From assembly GCA_002395865.1 (NCBI GenBank), contig DGVE01000122.1, positions 1-7,713 on the forward strand: a DNA stretch of 7,713 nt, written 5' to 3'. This stretch comes from Lachnospiraceae bacterium UBA4292. GTDB taxonomy: Bacteria > Bacillota > Clostridia > Lachnospirales > Lachnospiraceae. The position numbers and the translations under genes were made by a program. The notes beneath the pieces are model-generated. The model made no database searches and had not been told where the DNA came from. It saw only the letters and a list, made by a program, of their open reading frames with translations. How positions within the stretch are numbered: position 1 is the first letter of the stretch; each line of letters starts with the position of its first letter. Below, piece by piece: positions 1 through 6,344 of the stretch.

Positions 1-250
1 GCCCATCTGGGCCATCGGTACAGGCGAGACAGCTACCGCAGAGCAGGCTGAGGAGGTATGCGCAGCCATCCGTCAGTGCATCCGCGAGGTGTACGATGAT
101 GCTACCGCAGAGTCCATCCGCATACAGTACGGCGGTTCTGTAAATGCAGGCAATGCTGCAGAGCTCTTCGGCAAGCCCGACATCGACGGCGGACTTGTGG
201 GCGGCGCTTCACTCAAGCCTGATTTCGGCAAGATCGTAAACTACAAGTAA
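1..250 (+). CDS. tpiA: Triosephosphate isomerase, C-terminal part (5' end outside window)
   Basis: Triosephosphate isomerase interconverts dihydroxyacetone phosphate and glyceraldehyde 3-phosphate in cytosolic glycolysis. The first complete codon is at base 2, and 82 residues are visible before the TAA at 248-250. The fragment opens with [11 protein letters not shown], the flexible loop 6 region that closes over the active site and follows the catalytic Glu, which lies just upstream of the window. Residues 42-47 (QYGGSV) and 63-71 (GGLVGGASL) are the phosphate-binding loops of the family's C-terminal half. The protein ends at the usual place after the last helix ([11 protein letters not shown]). 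It is about one third of a normal protein of roughly 250 residues, cut only by the window edge. A strong terminator begins 13 bases after the stop, so this is the last gene of its transcript. Identification is near certain. Confidence 0.97.
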   Translation, partial: PIWAIGTGETATAEQAEEVCAAIRQCIREVYDDATAESIRIQYGGSVNAGNAAELFGKPDIDGGLVGGASLKPDFGKIVNYK

Positions 251-262
251 TAACAATAACCC

Positions 263-293
263 GGCCGGACTCTTTAAAGAGTCCGGCCTTTTT
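263..293 (+). terminator. Intrinsic terminator after tpiA
   Basis: GGCCGGACTC at 263-272 pairs perfectly with GAGTCCGGCC at 279-288 around a TTTAAA loop. The symmetry extends through the loop, giving a 13+13 palindrome. Five T's follow (289-293), then a further T-rich stretch at 301-308. This is a textbook Rho-independent terminator separating tpiA from the sensor operon. Confidence 0.95.
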
Positions 294-331
294 GATAATA
301 TTTTTTTTAACCTTTTTAAAACAATTTTTTA

Positions 332-360
332 TTGATAACGGTATGATAATGTAGTAGACT
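332..360 (+). promoter_or_regulatory. Putative sigma-A-type promoter of the sensor/pyrC operon
   Basis: TTGATA at 332-337 (5 of 6 to consensus) is followed after a 17-bp spacer by TAGACT at 355-360 (4 of 6). A transcription start near 367 would leave a leader of about 30 nt. The surrounding 294-370 stretch is strikingly AT-rich compared with the rest of the window, as expected upstream of a Firmicutes promoter. The neighbouring GATAAT at 345-350 is a good -10 hexamer but lacks a sensible -35 at 16-18 bp. I see no riboswitch or operator in this short gap. Apart from the preceding terminator and this promoter, the 250-395 gap holds nothing else I can identify. Confidence 0.5.
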
Positions 361-395
361 ATAAATAACTGCAGTTACTTGATGGAGGTATTGCC

Positions 396-2300
396 GTGGC
401 AAGAAAAGTGATCGCTCTTTGTGTGACAGGATATAACTGTGAGTATGAGACGATGATAGTTGAGGGTGTATATAACAAGTGTCAGGAGGAGAATATAAAC
501 CTCCTTGTTTTCAATCCTCTCATGGTGAAACCGTCCCTGAATCTGGGCATTAAGGCTGACCCCTCCATCGTAAGGGGTGAGAGCGAGATATTCAATCTCA
601 TCAACTATGACCACATAGATGGCATAGTGATGGTGGGTGAGTCCTTTATGGACACGGGAATGGTCGCAAAGATAAATGACAGAGCCCTTGAGAGAAATAT
701 TCCCGTGGTGAATATAAATGATCCCGAGCATCCCGTCCAGTACAATATAGAGCTCTCCGATAAGAATGCAATGGAGACGGTAATGCGCCATTTAGTGGAG
801 GATCACGGTCTGCGCATTATCAATTTCGTCGGCGGCTTTCCCGGCAATCTTCAGACGGAGGAGAGACTTGCGGCATACAAAAAGGTGCTTACGGAGAACG
901 GCATCCCGATAGAGGAGGACCGCATAGATTACGGTCACTTCTGGAGGGAAGCCGTGGATTGCGTGGATAAGTTCATGAAGGCCCCCGTGAAGCCTCAGGC
1001 GATAGCGTTTGCAAATGATACAATGGCCTTTTTTGCCATGGATTACCTGAAGGAGCACGGCTATTCCATACCTGATGATATCGTGATCACGGGCTTTGAC
1101 GGCATAAAGGACTGCTTCGATTACGACCCGACTCTCACGAGTGTCAGGAGGGCATTTTCGACCGCCGGAGTACGCGCGGTCGAGATGCTGATAGATGTAT
1201 GGCATGGTAAAAAGCCGGATACCCAGTATGTGGAGTCTGAGCTGCTGAAGAATCAGTCATGCGGCTGTGCTCCGAAGAAGGTGGAACGCTTCAATTATTA
1301 TGACGAAAGATATTTCAGCAAGAATCTGTACGGAGAATTCAACGGCTATCTTCAGACTATGAACATGAGCTTCGCCGAGACATCGACCGCGAGACAGCTG
1401 TTCATGGATCTCAAGGCAGGAGCGGATTTCTTCAAGCTCAACAGAGTGTTCATCTGCATCTGCGACGGTGTGGAGAATCCGGAGAGACGTCTGAGCGATG
1501 CGGGAAGAAAACGCTACGGCATCACACAGAAATGCGTGTCCATGACGCAGATCAATCACGATGTCGAGGTGGGAACTGTATTTTCCACAGCCGATTATGT
1601 ACCTGTTGATATAATGCATGATGCAACACCCTGTGCATTTTTCTTTTCACCACTGTATTTTAAGGACACATTCCTCGGATATATCGCGTATGAGCCGAAG
1701 GTCATAAGGCATGAGATAGGCAATCTGCTGTGCACATGGGCCATGCAGATCGCGAATAATGCGGGCTCATTCTACATGAAGAACGAGCTGCAGTATGTGG
1801 TGGAGAGACTTGATGATCTCTATGCGAGAGATTCGCTGACCGGACTTTACAACAGGCGCGGGATGGACAAGAACATGCCCATGATAGAGCGCGCGGTACG
1901 GGATGGCGACTATGTGGCCTGCATAGTGTCCGATGTGGACAATCTCAAGAAGGTGAACGATGCCTTCGGCCACGAGGGAGGAGATACGCTCATCATAAGA
2001 GTAGCTGTCACACTTTCGGAGGCTTTCCCCAAGGACGCCATAAACGTCCGCACCGGCGGAGATGAGTTCCTTACCTTCTTTACCTGCTCGCAGGAGCCCG
2101 ACGTGGCCGCCATGATCAGAAAGGTGGACAACATGCTCGAGGATTTCAATAAGCACTCGGGTCTTCCGTACAAGGTGGGCTGCAGCTGCGGCTATGTGGT
2201 GAAAAAGATATCCTCCACGGAGGAATTTGATGAAATGACGAAGCTTGCGGATGAGAGGATGTATGCTGTCAAGCAGGAGAGAAAGGCGGTCAGAGAGTAA
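396..2300 (+). CDS. Cytosolic LacI-type ligand-binding / GGDEF diguanylate cyclase (634 aa)
   Basis: Predicted sensor enzyme making cyclic di-GMP from two GTP. Residues 1-295 form a LacI/periplasmic-binding-protein type sugar- or metabolite-binding fold. It begins directly with the first beta strand (KVIALCVTGY), with no helix-turn-helix, signal peptide or membrane segment, so the protein should be cytosolic. IAFANDTMA (203-211) and IVITGFDG (229-236) are typical of that family. A CGC motif (289-291, in QSCGC) ends the domain. Residues about 300-465 are an unassigned, possibly GAF-like middle domain. The GGDEF domain follows: DSLTGLYNRR 479-488, metal-site DVDNLKKVND 513-522, GHEGGD 525-530, GGDEF 554-558, and ADERMYAVKQERK near the end. 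The RxxD inhibitory site is absent (PKDA at that place). The GTG start is supported by GGAGG at 384-388 with 7-nt spacing and an in-frame stop at 366-368. The stop overlaps the next start by one base. The ligand is unknown. Domain calls are by eye. Confidence 0.9.
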   Translation: MARKVIALCVTGYNCEYETMIVEGVYNKCQEENINLLVFNPLMVKPSLNLGIKADPSIVRGESEIFNLINYDHIDGIVMVGESFMDTGMVAKINDRALERNIPVVNINDPEHPVQYNIELSDKNAMETVMRHLVEDHGLRIINFVGGFPGNLQTEERLAAYKKVLTENGIPIEEDRIDYGHFWREAVDCVDKFMKAPVKPQAIAFANDTMAFFAMDYLKEHGYSIPDDIVITGFDGIKDCFDYDPTLTSVRRAFSTAGVRAVEMLIDVWHGKKPDTQYVESELLKNQSCGCAPKKVERFNYYDERYFSKNLYGEFNGYLQTMNMSFAETSTARQLFMDLKAGADFFKLNRVFICICDGVENPERRLSDAGRKRYGITQKCVSMTQINHDVEVGTVFSTADYVPVDIMHDATPCAFFFSPLYFKDTFLGYIAYEPKVIRHEIGNLLCTWAMQIANNAGSFYMKNELQYVVERLDDLYARDSLTGLYNRRGMDKNMPMIERAVRDGDYVACIVSDVDNLKKVNDAFGHEGGDTLIIRVAVTLSEAFPKDAINVRTGGDEFLTFFTCSQEPDVAAMIRKVDNMLEDFNKHSGLPYKVGCSCGYVVKKISSTEEFDEMTKLADERMYAVKQERKAVRE

Positions 2301-4648
2301 TGTCTGAGGAAAAAAAACGAAGACGAATACAGGTCGGACTGCTCCTGGGATATCTTGAAGACGAATTTGACGCGAGCGTTTGCGCGGGAGCCATGGAGGC
2401 TGCCGCAGAGAGAGACGTGAATCTGGTCGTGCTGCCCGGAAGATATATAAAGGGCGTCTACAAGGATCAGCTGGGCTCTGCGTACGAGTATCAGTATCAC
2501 ACACTGTTCGACATTCCACTGTACACGAAGTTCGATGTACTGCTGGTGCTGGTGGGAACCATAGGAGGCCATATATCAAAGGAGGGACAGACCGAGTTCC
2601 TGAAGAGATATGAGGGCACGCCCGTCATAACCATTACCGGCGAGATAGAGGGCTATCCCAGCCTGGTGATCGACAACAACATGGGTATGGGCGAGGCGAT
2701 ACGCCATCTCATAGATGTTCACGGATGTAAAAATATCGGTTTCGTGAGCGGTCCCATAACGAATGACGACGCGAGGGACAGGTTGGCTGTATATACATCG
2801 GTACTCGCGGAGTACGGCATAGACTACGACCCGAAGAAGGTGGCCTACGGCAATTTCTCCAGATATGTGGAGAGGGAGGTCGAGGAGCTGCTCGACAGAA
2901 ACAACGATCTCGACGCCATAGTGTTTGCGAACGATCAGATGGCCTATGCGGGCTACAAGGTCTTCGAGAAACGAAACATCACTCCGGGCAAGGACATAAT
3001 GGTCACCGGCTTCGACGATGACCCGGTGTGCATGGAGCTCTCGCCCCATCTGACCACAGTGAAGGCCGATTCGCGCGAGCTGGGCTATCAGGCGGTCGTG
3101 GAGGCGGTGAATCTGACTCTCGAGGGCGAGATGGACAGGAGCATCATATCCTCCCATCTGGTGGTGCGCGACTCGTGCGGCTGCACGAACCACCACTCCG
3201 AGGAGCAGCAGCTCTGGAACAGTATAGAGAGCGACCCCAGAAGGATCTCGGAGTATCTGGGCTCGTATCTGTTCGGTACGGATCATTTCAACAGGCACCA
3301 GAAGGAGCTCTGCTACAGAAGCGTGAGCACCATGGACATGATGCCTCTTCGCGATATACTGCAGAATGAGAGCCAGATGACCGGCACGCTCATGAAATAC
3401 ATCCTCCGCTGGATCAGGGAGGGTCGTATCTCGAGCGAGAGATTCTACACGGTTTTAGGCATCCTTCACAGCAGGTGCTACAAGAAGGCCCAGAACGTGC
3501 GCGAGATAGAGCGTGTGAACAATATGTTCGCCACCTTCTTCCGCGATGTGGCCGAGGCGAACGAGAGGATAGGGATCGAGAAGGAGAAGGAGAACTCCCG
3601 CATTGCTCTGGAGACGAATGCCATAGCCAAGGACATGGTGGTCTTCGACACGATCGACGACAGGTCGTATTTTACCGTCGTGGACAAGCTCGTGAAGATG
3701 GGTATGAAGTCCAGCTACCTGTTCGCGTACGAGGACACGATGAAGTACGCGGAGGGCGAGAAGTGGAGCTATCCGGACAAGCTCCTTTTAAAGGCCTTCA
3801 GCAATTCTGACGGCGCATTTCAGGTGCCGGGCATGAACCAGTACATTGATTTTTCGGAGCTGTTTACACACCGCTACATGGATTCGGACAAGCGCTTTAC
3901 GCTTATAGTAAATGCGCTCTTTACGAACGAGGAGCAGTACGGCCTGCTTCTCTGCGAGATCGAGCCGGAGAAATTCAGCGTCCTGCAGGCGGTCAGCTAC
4001 CAGATCGGTGCGGCTCTTAAGATCATTTCCCTTGTGAACAGGCAGGAAATGATAGAGAAGCAGCTGCGCGCGAGTCTTATCGAGGTCCGCGAGAACAACC
4101 AGCTTCTGTCGGAGCTCTCGAAGATAGATGAGCTTACGGGCGTGTTCAACAGGCGCGGTCTCTACGAGGGCGTACGTCGCAAGCTGAACGCTACGCAGAA
4201 CCAGGAGCAGCACGCCTTCATGATATTTGCCGATCTGGACAGCTTAAAGATAATAAATGACCGTTTCGGCCACGAGGAGGGCGATTTCGCGATCAGAAGC
4301 GCCGCGAGCATATTAAAGAACGTCCTCGGCGAAGACAGCGTTATAGGGCGTCTGGGCGGCGATGAGTTCGCTGCGTGCATATTGCCGGATGAAGCTATGA
4401 CCGTGAAGCGGATGAAGGAGCTCCTCGAGGATGGCATGGACGCTTACAACTCGGAATTCACCGTCGACAAGGAGTACGTGATACACCTGAGCGTCGGCGT
4501 ATACGCGTTCAAGTGCAGCGGCGCCGTGGAGATCGGTGAGCTCTTAAGCCACGCGGACATGCTTTTGTACGAACAGAAGAGAAGGAAGAAGCCGATACTT
4601 AAAGTTGAGCTCGCGAAGCTGCCGAAGGATACCGGAGAAATGTCATGA
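2300..4648 (+). CDS. Second LacI-type ligand-binding / GGDEF diguanylate cyclase (782 aa)
   Basis: A larger relative of the preceding protein, predicted to synthesise cyclic di-GMP under control of a small-molecule sensor. After a basic start (EKKRRRIQ), residues 10-295 form a LacI-type binding fold without DNA-binding domain or signal peptide: IGFVSGP 146-152, AIVFANDQMAYAG 206-218, IMVTGFDDD 233-241, ending at SCGC 292-295. Residues about 300-430 look helical. Residues about 440-575 could be a GAF-like domain. A helical linker (about 575-608) leads into GGDEF: DELTGVFNRRG 610-620, DLDSLKIIND 645-654, FGHEEGD 656-662, GGDEF 686-690. The RxxD product-inhibition site is lacking (GEDS at that place). 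TAATG couples translation to the upstream gene; no strong ribosome binding site is visible, only purine-rich GAGAG. The stop overlaps pyrC by 4 nt. It is probably an ancient duplicate of the upstream gene with a diverged middle region. The ligand is unknown. Confidence 0.9.
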   Translation: MSEEKKRRRIQVGLLLGYLEDEFDASVCAGAMEAAAERDVNLVVLPGRYIKGVYKDQLGSAYEYQYHTLFDIPLYTKFDVLLVLVGTIGGHISKEGQTEFLKRYEGTPVITITGEIEGYPSLVIDNNMGMGEAIRHLIDVHGCKNIGFVSGPITNDDARDRLAVYTSVLAEYGIDYDPKKVAYGNFSRYVEREVEELLDRNNDLDAIVFANDQMAYAGYKVFEKRNITPGKDIMVTGFDDDPVCMELSPHLTTVKADSRELGYQAVVEAVNLTLEGEMDRSIISSHLVVRDSCGCTNHHSEEQQLWNSIESDPRRISEYLGSYLFGTDHFNRHQKELCYRSVSTMDMMPLRDILQNESQMTGTLMKYILRWIREGRISSERFYTVLGILHSRCYKKAQNVREIERVNNMFATFFRDVAEANERIGIEKEKENSRIALETNAIAKDMVVFDTIDDRSYFTVVDKLVKMGMKSSYLFAYEDTMKYAEGEKWSYPDKLLLKAFSNSDGAFQVPGMNQYIDFSELFTHRYMDSDKRFTLIVNALFTNEEQYGLLLCEIEPEKFSVLQAVSYQIGAALKIISLVNRQEMIEKQLRASLIEVRENNQLLSELSKIDELTGVFNRRGLYEGVRRKLNATQNQEQHAFMIFADLDSLKIINDRFGHEEGDFAIRSAASILKNVLGEDSVIGRLGGDEFAACILPDEAMTVKRMKELLEDGMDAYNSEFTVDKEYVIHLSVGVYAFKCSGAVEIGELLSHADMLLYEQKRRKKPILKVELAKLPKDTGEMS

Positions 4649-5910
4649 TAATTAAAAACGCACATGTAGTCGACCCCGTACTGGGCACCGACGAGATACT
4701 CGATATCAAGATAGAAAACAGTACCATAACGCAGGTGGGTAAGGAGCTTCCTTCCACCGACAGCGACATCATAGACGGCACGGGGCTCATAGCGGCCCCG
4801 GGTCTTTTTGATGCGCACGTGCATTTCCGCGACCCGGGCTTTACCTACAAAGAGGACATAGACACGGGTGCGGCGGCTGCGGCGAGGGGCGGTTTCACGA
4901 CCGTCGTGATGATGGCGAACACGAAGCCGTGCGTCGACACGCCTGAGACCCTCCTGTATTGCACCCAGAAGGGCGAGAAGACGCCCATCCATGTTCTGGC
5001 GACTTCCACTATAACCAAAGGCTTAAAGGGCCTGGAGCTGGTCGATATGGAGGAAATGGCGGCCTGCGGCGCTGCGGGCTTCACGGACGACGGAATACCG
5101 CTCATGGACGAAAAGCTTCTCTATGAGGCGATGCAGAAGGCGGTCGAGCTTGACCTGCCCATCGCGCTTCACGAGGAGGATCCTCTGTTCATAAAGGCCC
5201 CCGGTGTAAATATGGGTGCTGTCTCGGAGGCTCTTAGCTACGGCGGCGCGAGCCACACTGCGGAGGATATACTCGCCGCGCGAGACGGAATGATGGCGCT
5301 CAACACCGGAGCCAGTGTGTGCATACAGCACATCAGCTCACGCGCGAGCGTGGAGGTTGTCCGCATGCTTAAATCTCTCGGCGCTGACGTTCACGCCGAG
5401 GCCACGCCGCATCATTTCACGCTTACGGAGGAGGCTGTCCTCAAATACGGCACGAACGCGCGTATGAATCCGCCTCTTCGCACGGAAAATGACCGCATGG
5501 CCATCATCGGCGGCATCATGGACGGCACCATCGACATGATAGTTACCGACCACGCGCCTCACTCGCGTGAGGAGAAGGCGCGGCCAATGGAGTTGGCTCC
5601 GAGCGGCATCACGGGGCTTGAGACCAGCCTCGGTCTTGGTATTAAATCGCTCGTGGAGCCCGGCTACATCTCCCTCATGAAGCTCATGGAGCTCATGAGC
5701 GCCAACCCTGCGCGGTTTTACCGCATGCGCCCGGGCTGCATCGCACCCGGGGAGCCGGCCGACCTGGTCCTTTTTGCTGAGCATGAGCTATGGACGGTCC
5801 GCGAGGAGGACTTCGCCTCACGCTCCGCCAACAGCCCCTTCATCGGCTGGGAGCTGCCCGGCCGCGTCCACTACACCATATGCGCCGGTCGCATCGCCTA
5901 CCGCGCCTGA
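4645..5910 (+). CDS. pyrC: Dihydroorotase, class I (421 aa)
   Basis: Catalyses the reversible cyclisation of N-carbamoyl-aspartate to dihydroorotate, the third step of de novo pyrimidine synthesis, in the cytosol. The amidohydrolase metal-binding HxH lies in DAHVHFRDPG (H58, H60, with substrate-binding R62). TDDG at 147-150 supplies the metal-ligand Asp typical of class I enzymes, which lack the carboxylated Lys of the E. coli type. Further ligands are H176 (LHEED) and H229 (QHIS). MNPPLR (274-279) and the second family signature TDHAPHSREEK (301-311, catalytic D302) are intact. The length matches the usual 420-430 residues, and all catalytic residues seem present, so an inactive homologue is unlikely. 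Allantoinase or hydantoinase is possible but fits the signatures less well. The ATG lies inside ATGA shared with the previous stop, with GGAG at 4634-4637 seven bases upstream. Its partners are odd: two signalling genes rather than other pyr genes. Two hairpins follow. Confidence 0.95.
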   Translation: MIIKNAHVVDPVLGTDEILDIKIENSTITQVGKELPSTDSDIIDGTGLIAAPGLFDAHVHFRDPGFTYKEDIDTGAAAAARGGFTTVVMMANTKPCVDTPETLLYCTQKGEKTPIHVLATSTITKGLKGLELVDMEEMAACGAAGFTDDGIPLMDEKLLYEAMQKAVELDLPIALHEEDPLFIKAPGVNMGAVSEALSYGGASHTAEDILAARDGMMALNTGASVCIQHISSRASVEVVRMLKSLGADVHAEATPHHFTLTEEAVLKYGTNARMNPPLRTENDRMAIIGGIMDGTIDMIVTDHAPHSREEKARPMELAPSGITGLETSLGLGIKSLVEPGYISLMKLMELMSANPARFYRMRPGCIAPGEPADLVLFAEHELWTVREEDFASRSANSPFIGWELPGRVHYTICAGRIAYRA

Positions 5911-5927
5911 CCCTTTTGCTTTTTCCG

Positions 5928-5949
5928 GCTCCGCTTCGCGGGGCTTTTT
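5928..5949 (+). terminator. Intrinsic terminator 1 after pyrC
   Basis: GCTCCGC (5928-5934) pairs with GCGGGGC (5938-5944) around a TTC loop, with one G.U pair, followed by five T's (5945-5949). It lies 17 bases after the pyrC stop and probably ends the sensor-pyrC transcript. Confidence 0.8.
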
Positions 5950-5951
5950 CT

Positions 5952-5980
5952 TGGCCCCACAAAGCGGGGCCATTTCTGTT
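5952..5980 (+). terminator. Second hairpin with T-rich tail after pyrC
   Basis: TGGCCCC (5952-5958) pairs with GGGGCCA (5966-5972) around a 7-nt loop, followed by TTTCTGTT. It probably acts as a backup terminator for readthrough from pyrC. GGGGC (5940-5944) can alternatively pair with GCCCC (5954-5958), joining the two hairpins. On the opposite strand the hairpin is followed by A's, not T's, so it does not look like a normal terminator for the minus-strand RNA that ends next to it. Confidence 0.6.
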
Positions 5981-5984
5981 GTTC

Positions 5985-6250
5985 AACCACCACGTGCCAA
6001 GCCACCACACCGGCAAGATATGTAAACTCATGAGAACACGGTCGACTACCCTCATCTTACGCCGTCGCATCTGCATCGTTCTCTGGGAGGCTATAGTGCG
6101 GGCCTCCTTCGAACGAGCAGCGACGACGTAAGACTCGGTCGCTCCCTACCGTCTCCTGAGTTTACATATCCTACCGGCGTTTACACTGCTACGTACCCGG
6201 GAGAGCAGAAACCTCCCTGACGGGGGTGGGGCCGTGGCACGTAGTGGGGT
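5985..6250 (-). ncRNA. Candidate large structured noncoding RNA, minus strand (about 265 nt)
   Basis: No convincing protein is encoded here; the stretch folds as a nested set of inverted repeats. P1: 5987-6008 with 6226-6247. P2: 6010-6035 with 6152-6177 (23 of 26 Watson-Crick). P2b: 6039-6042 with 6148-6151. P3: 6056-6080 with 6112-6132 (two bulges). P4: 6086-6091 with 6102-6107. An H-type pseudoknot sits between P1 and P2 (6186-6190 with 6204-6208; 6199-6203 with 6213-6217). Strand: mismatches 5991/6243, 6014/6173, 6016/6171 and 6062/6126 are C.A on the + strand but G.U on the - strand, and I found no opposite case in the main helices. A minus-strand promoter predicts a start at about 6247, the first P1 base. 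No U-run terminator is visible on that strand; the 3' end, near 5985, may be processed. The raiA-motif RNA of Firmicutes is a candidate class by size and complexity, unverified. A palindromic transposon remnant is the main alternative. Confidence 0.68.
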
Positions 6251-6253
6251 CAA

Positions 6254-6283
6254 AATGTAGTGTGAGAAAAAACCCCTTGACAA
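6254..6283 (-). promoter_or_regulatory. Putative minus-strand promoter of the structured RNA
   Basis: Reading the minus strand, TTGTCA (6283-6278, 5 of 6 to the -35 consensus) is followed after 18 bp by TACATT (6259-6254, 4 of 6 to the -10). Initiation 6-7 bases later falls at 6248-6247, the first paired base of the outer helix of the adjacent RNA candidate. Its -35 is the same double-stranded site as the -35 of the pheST promoter, because TTGACAA reads TTGTCAA on the other strand. The -10 is only moderate, so the call rests largely on position. Confidence 0.5.
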
Positions 6284-6305
6284 GAGGGACGGGGACGGCT
6301 ATTAT
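6277..6305 (+). promoter_or_regulatory. Promoter of the T-box / pheS-pheT operon
   Basis: A perfect TTGACA (6277-6282), a 17-bp spacer and TATTAT (6300-6305, 5 of 6) make a strong sigma-A promoter. TATAGT (6303-6308) is an alternative -10 but with a 20-bp spacer. The start would be near 6312, about 300 nt ahead of pheS, leaving room for the full T-box leader. About 35 bases of leader before the T-box core show nothing else I can name. Confidence 0.85.
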
Positions 6306-6344
6306 AGTGCAAATGGCTGTGAAGGTGTGTAAGTAGCGGCGCAG

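Noticed and set aside
345..350. GATAAT as the -10 of the sensor operon promoter
   Set aside because: Good hexamer, but the bases 16-18 bp upstream (around 321-328) do not resemble a -35. TTGATA/TAGACT with 17-bp spacing is the better pair.
396..1280. First sensor gene as a LacI-family transcription repressor
   Set aside because: No N-terminal helix-turn-helix is present. The protein begins with the first strand of the ligand-binding fold, and the output domain is GGDEF.
1767..2579. Long minus-strand open frame (270 codons) opposite the end of the first sensor gene
   Set aside because: It spans the junction of two well-supported genes on the other strand, has no recognisable domain, and is His/Leu/Arg-rich, typical of antisense to a GC-biased gene. 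The other minus-strand frames are rejected for the same reason.
5952..5980. Hairpin 5952-5972 as the terminator of the minus-strand RNA
   Set aside because: On the minus strand the stem is followed by AGAAAAAG, with no T-run, so it does not work as a standard intrinsic terminator in that direction.
5774..6131. Two plus-strand open frames running from the end of pyrC into the intergenic region
   Set aside because: They are out of frame with pyrC, cross both post-pyrC hairpins and the structured RNA region, are rich in Arg/Pro/Ser/His as expected for GC-rich shadow frames, and have no good ribosome binding site.
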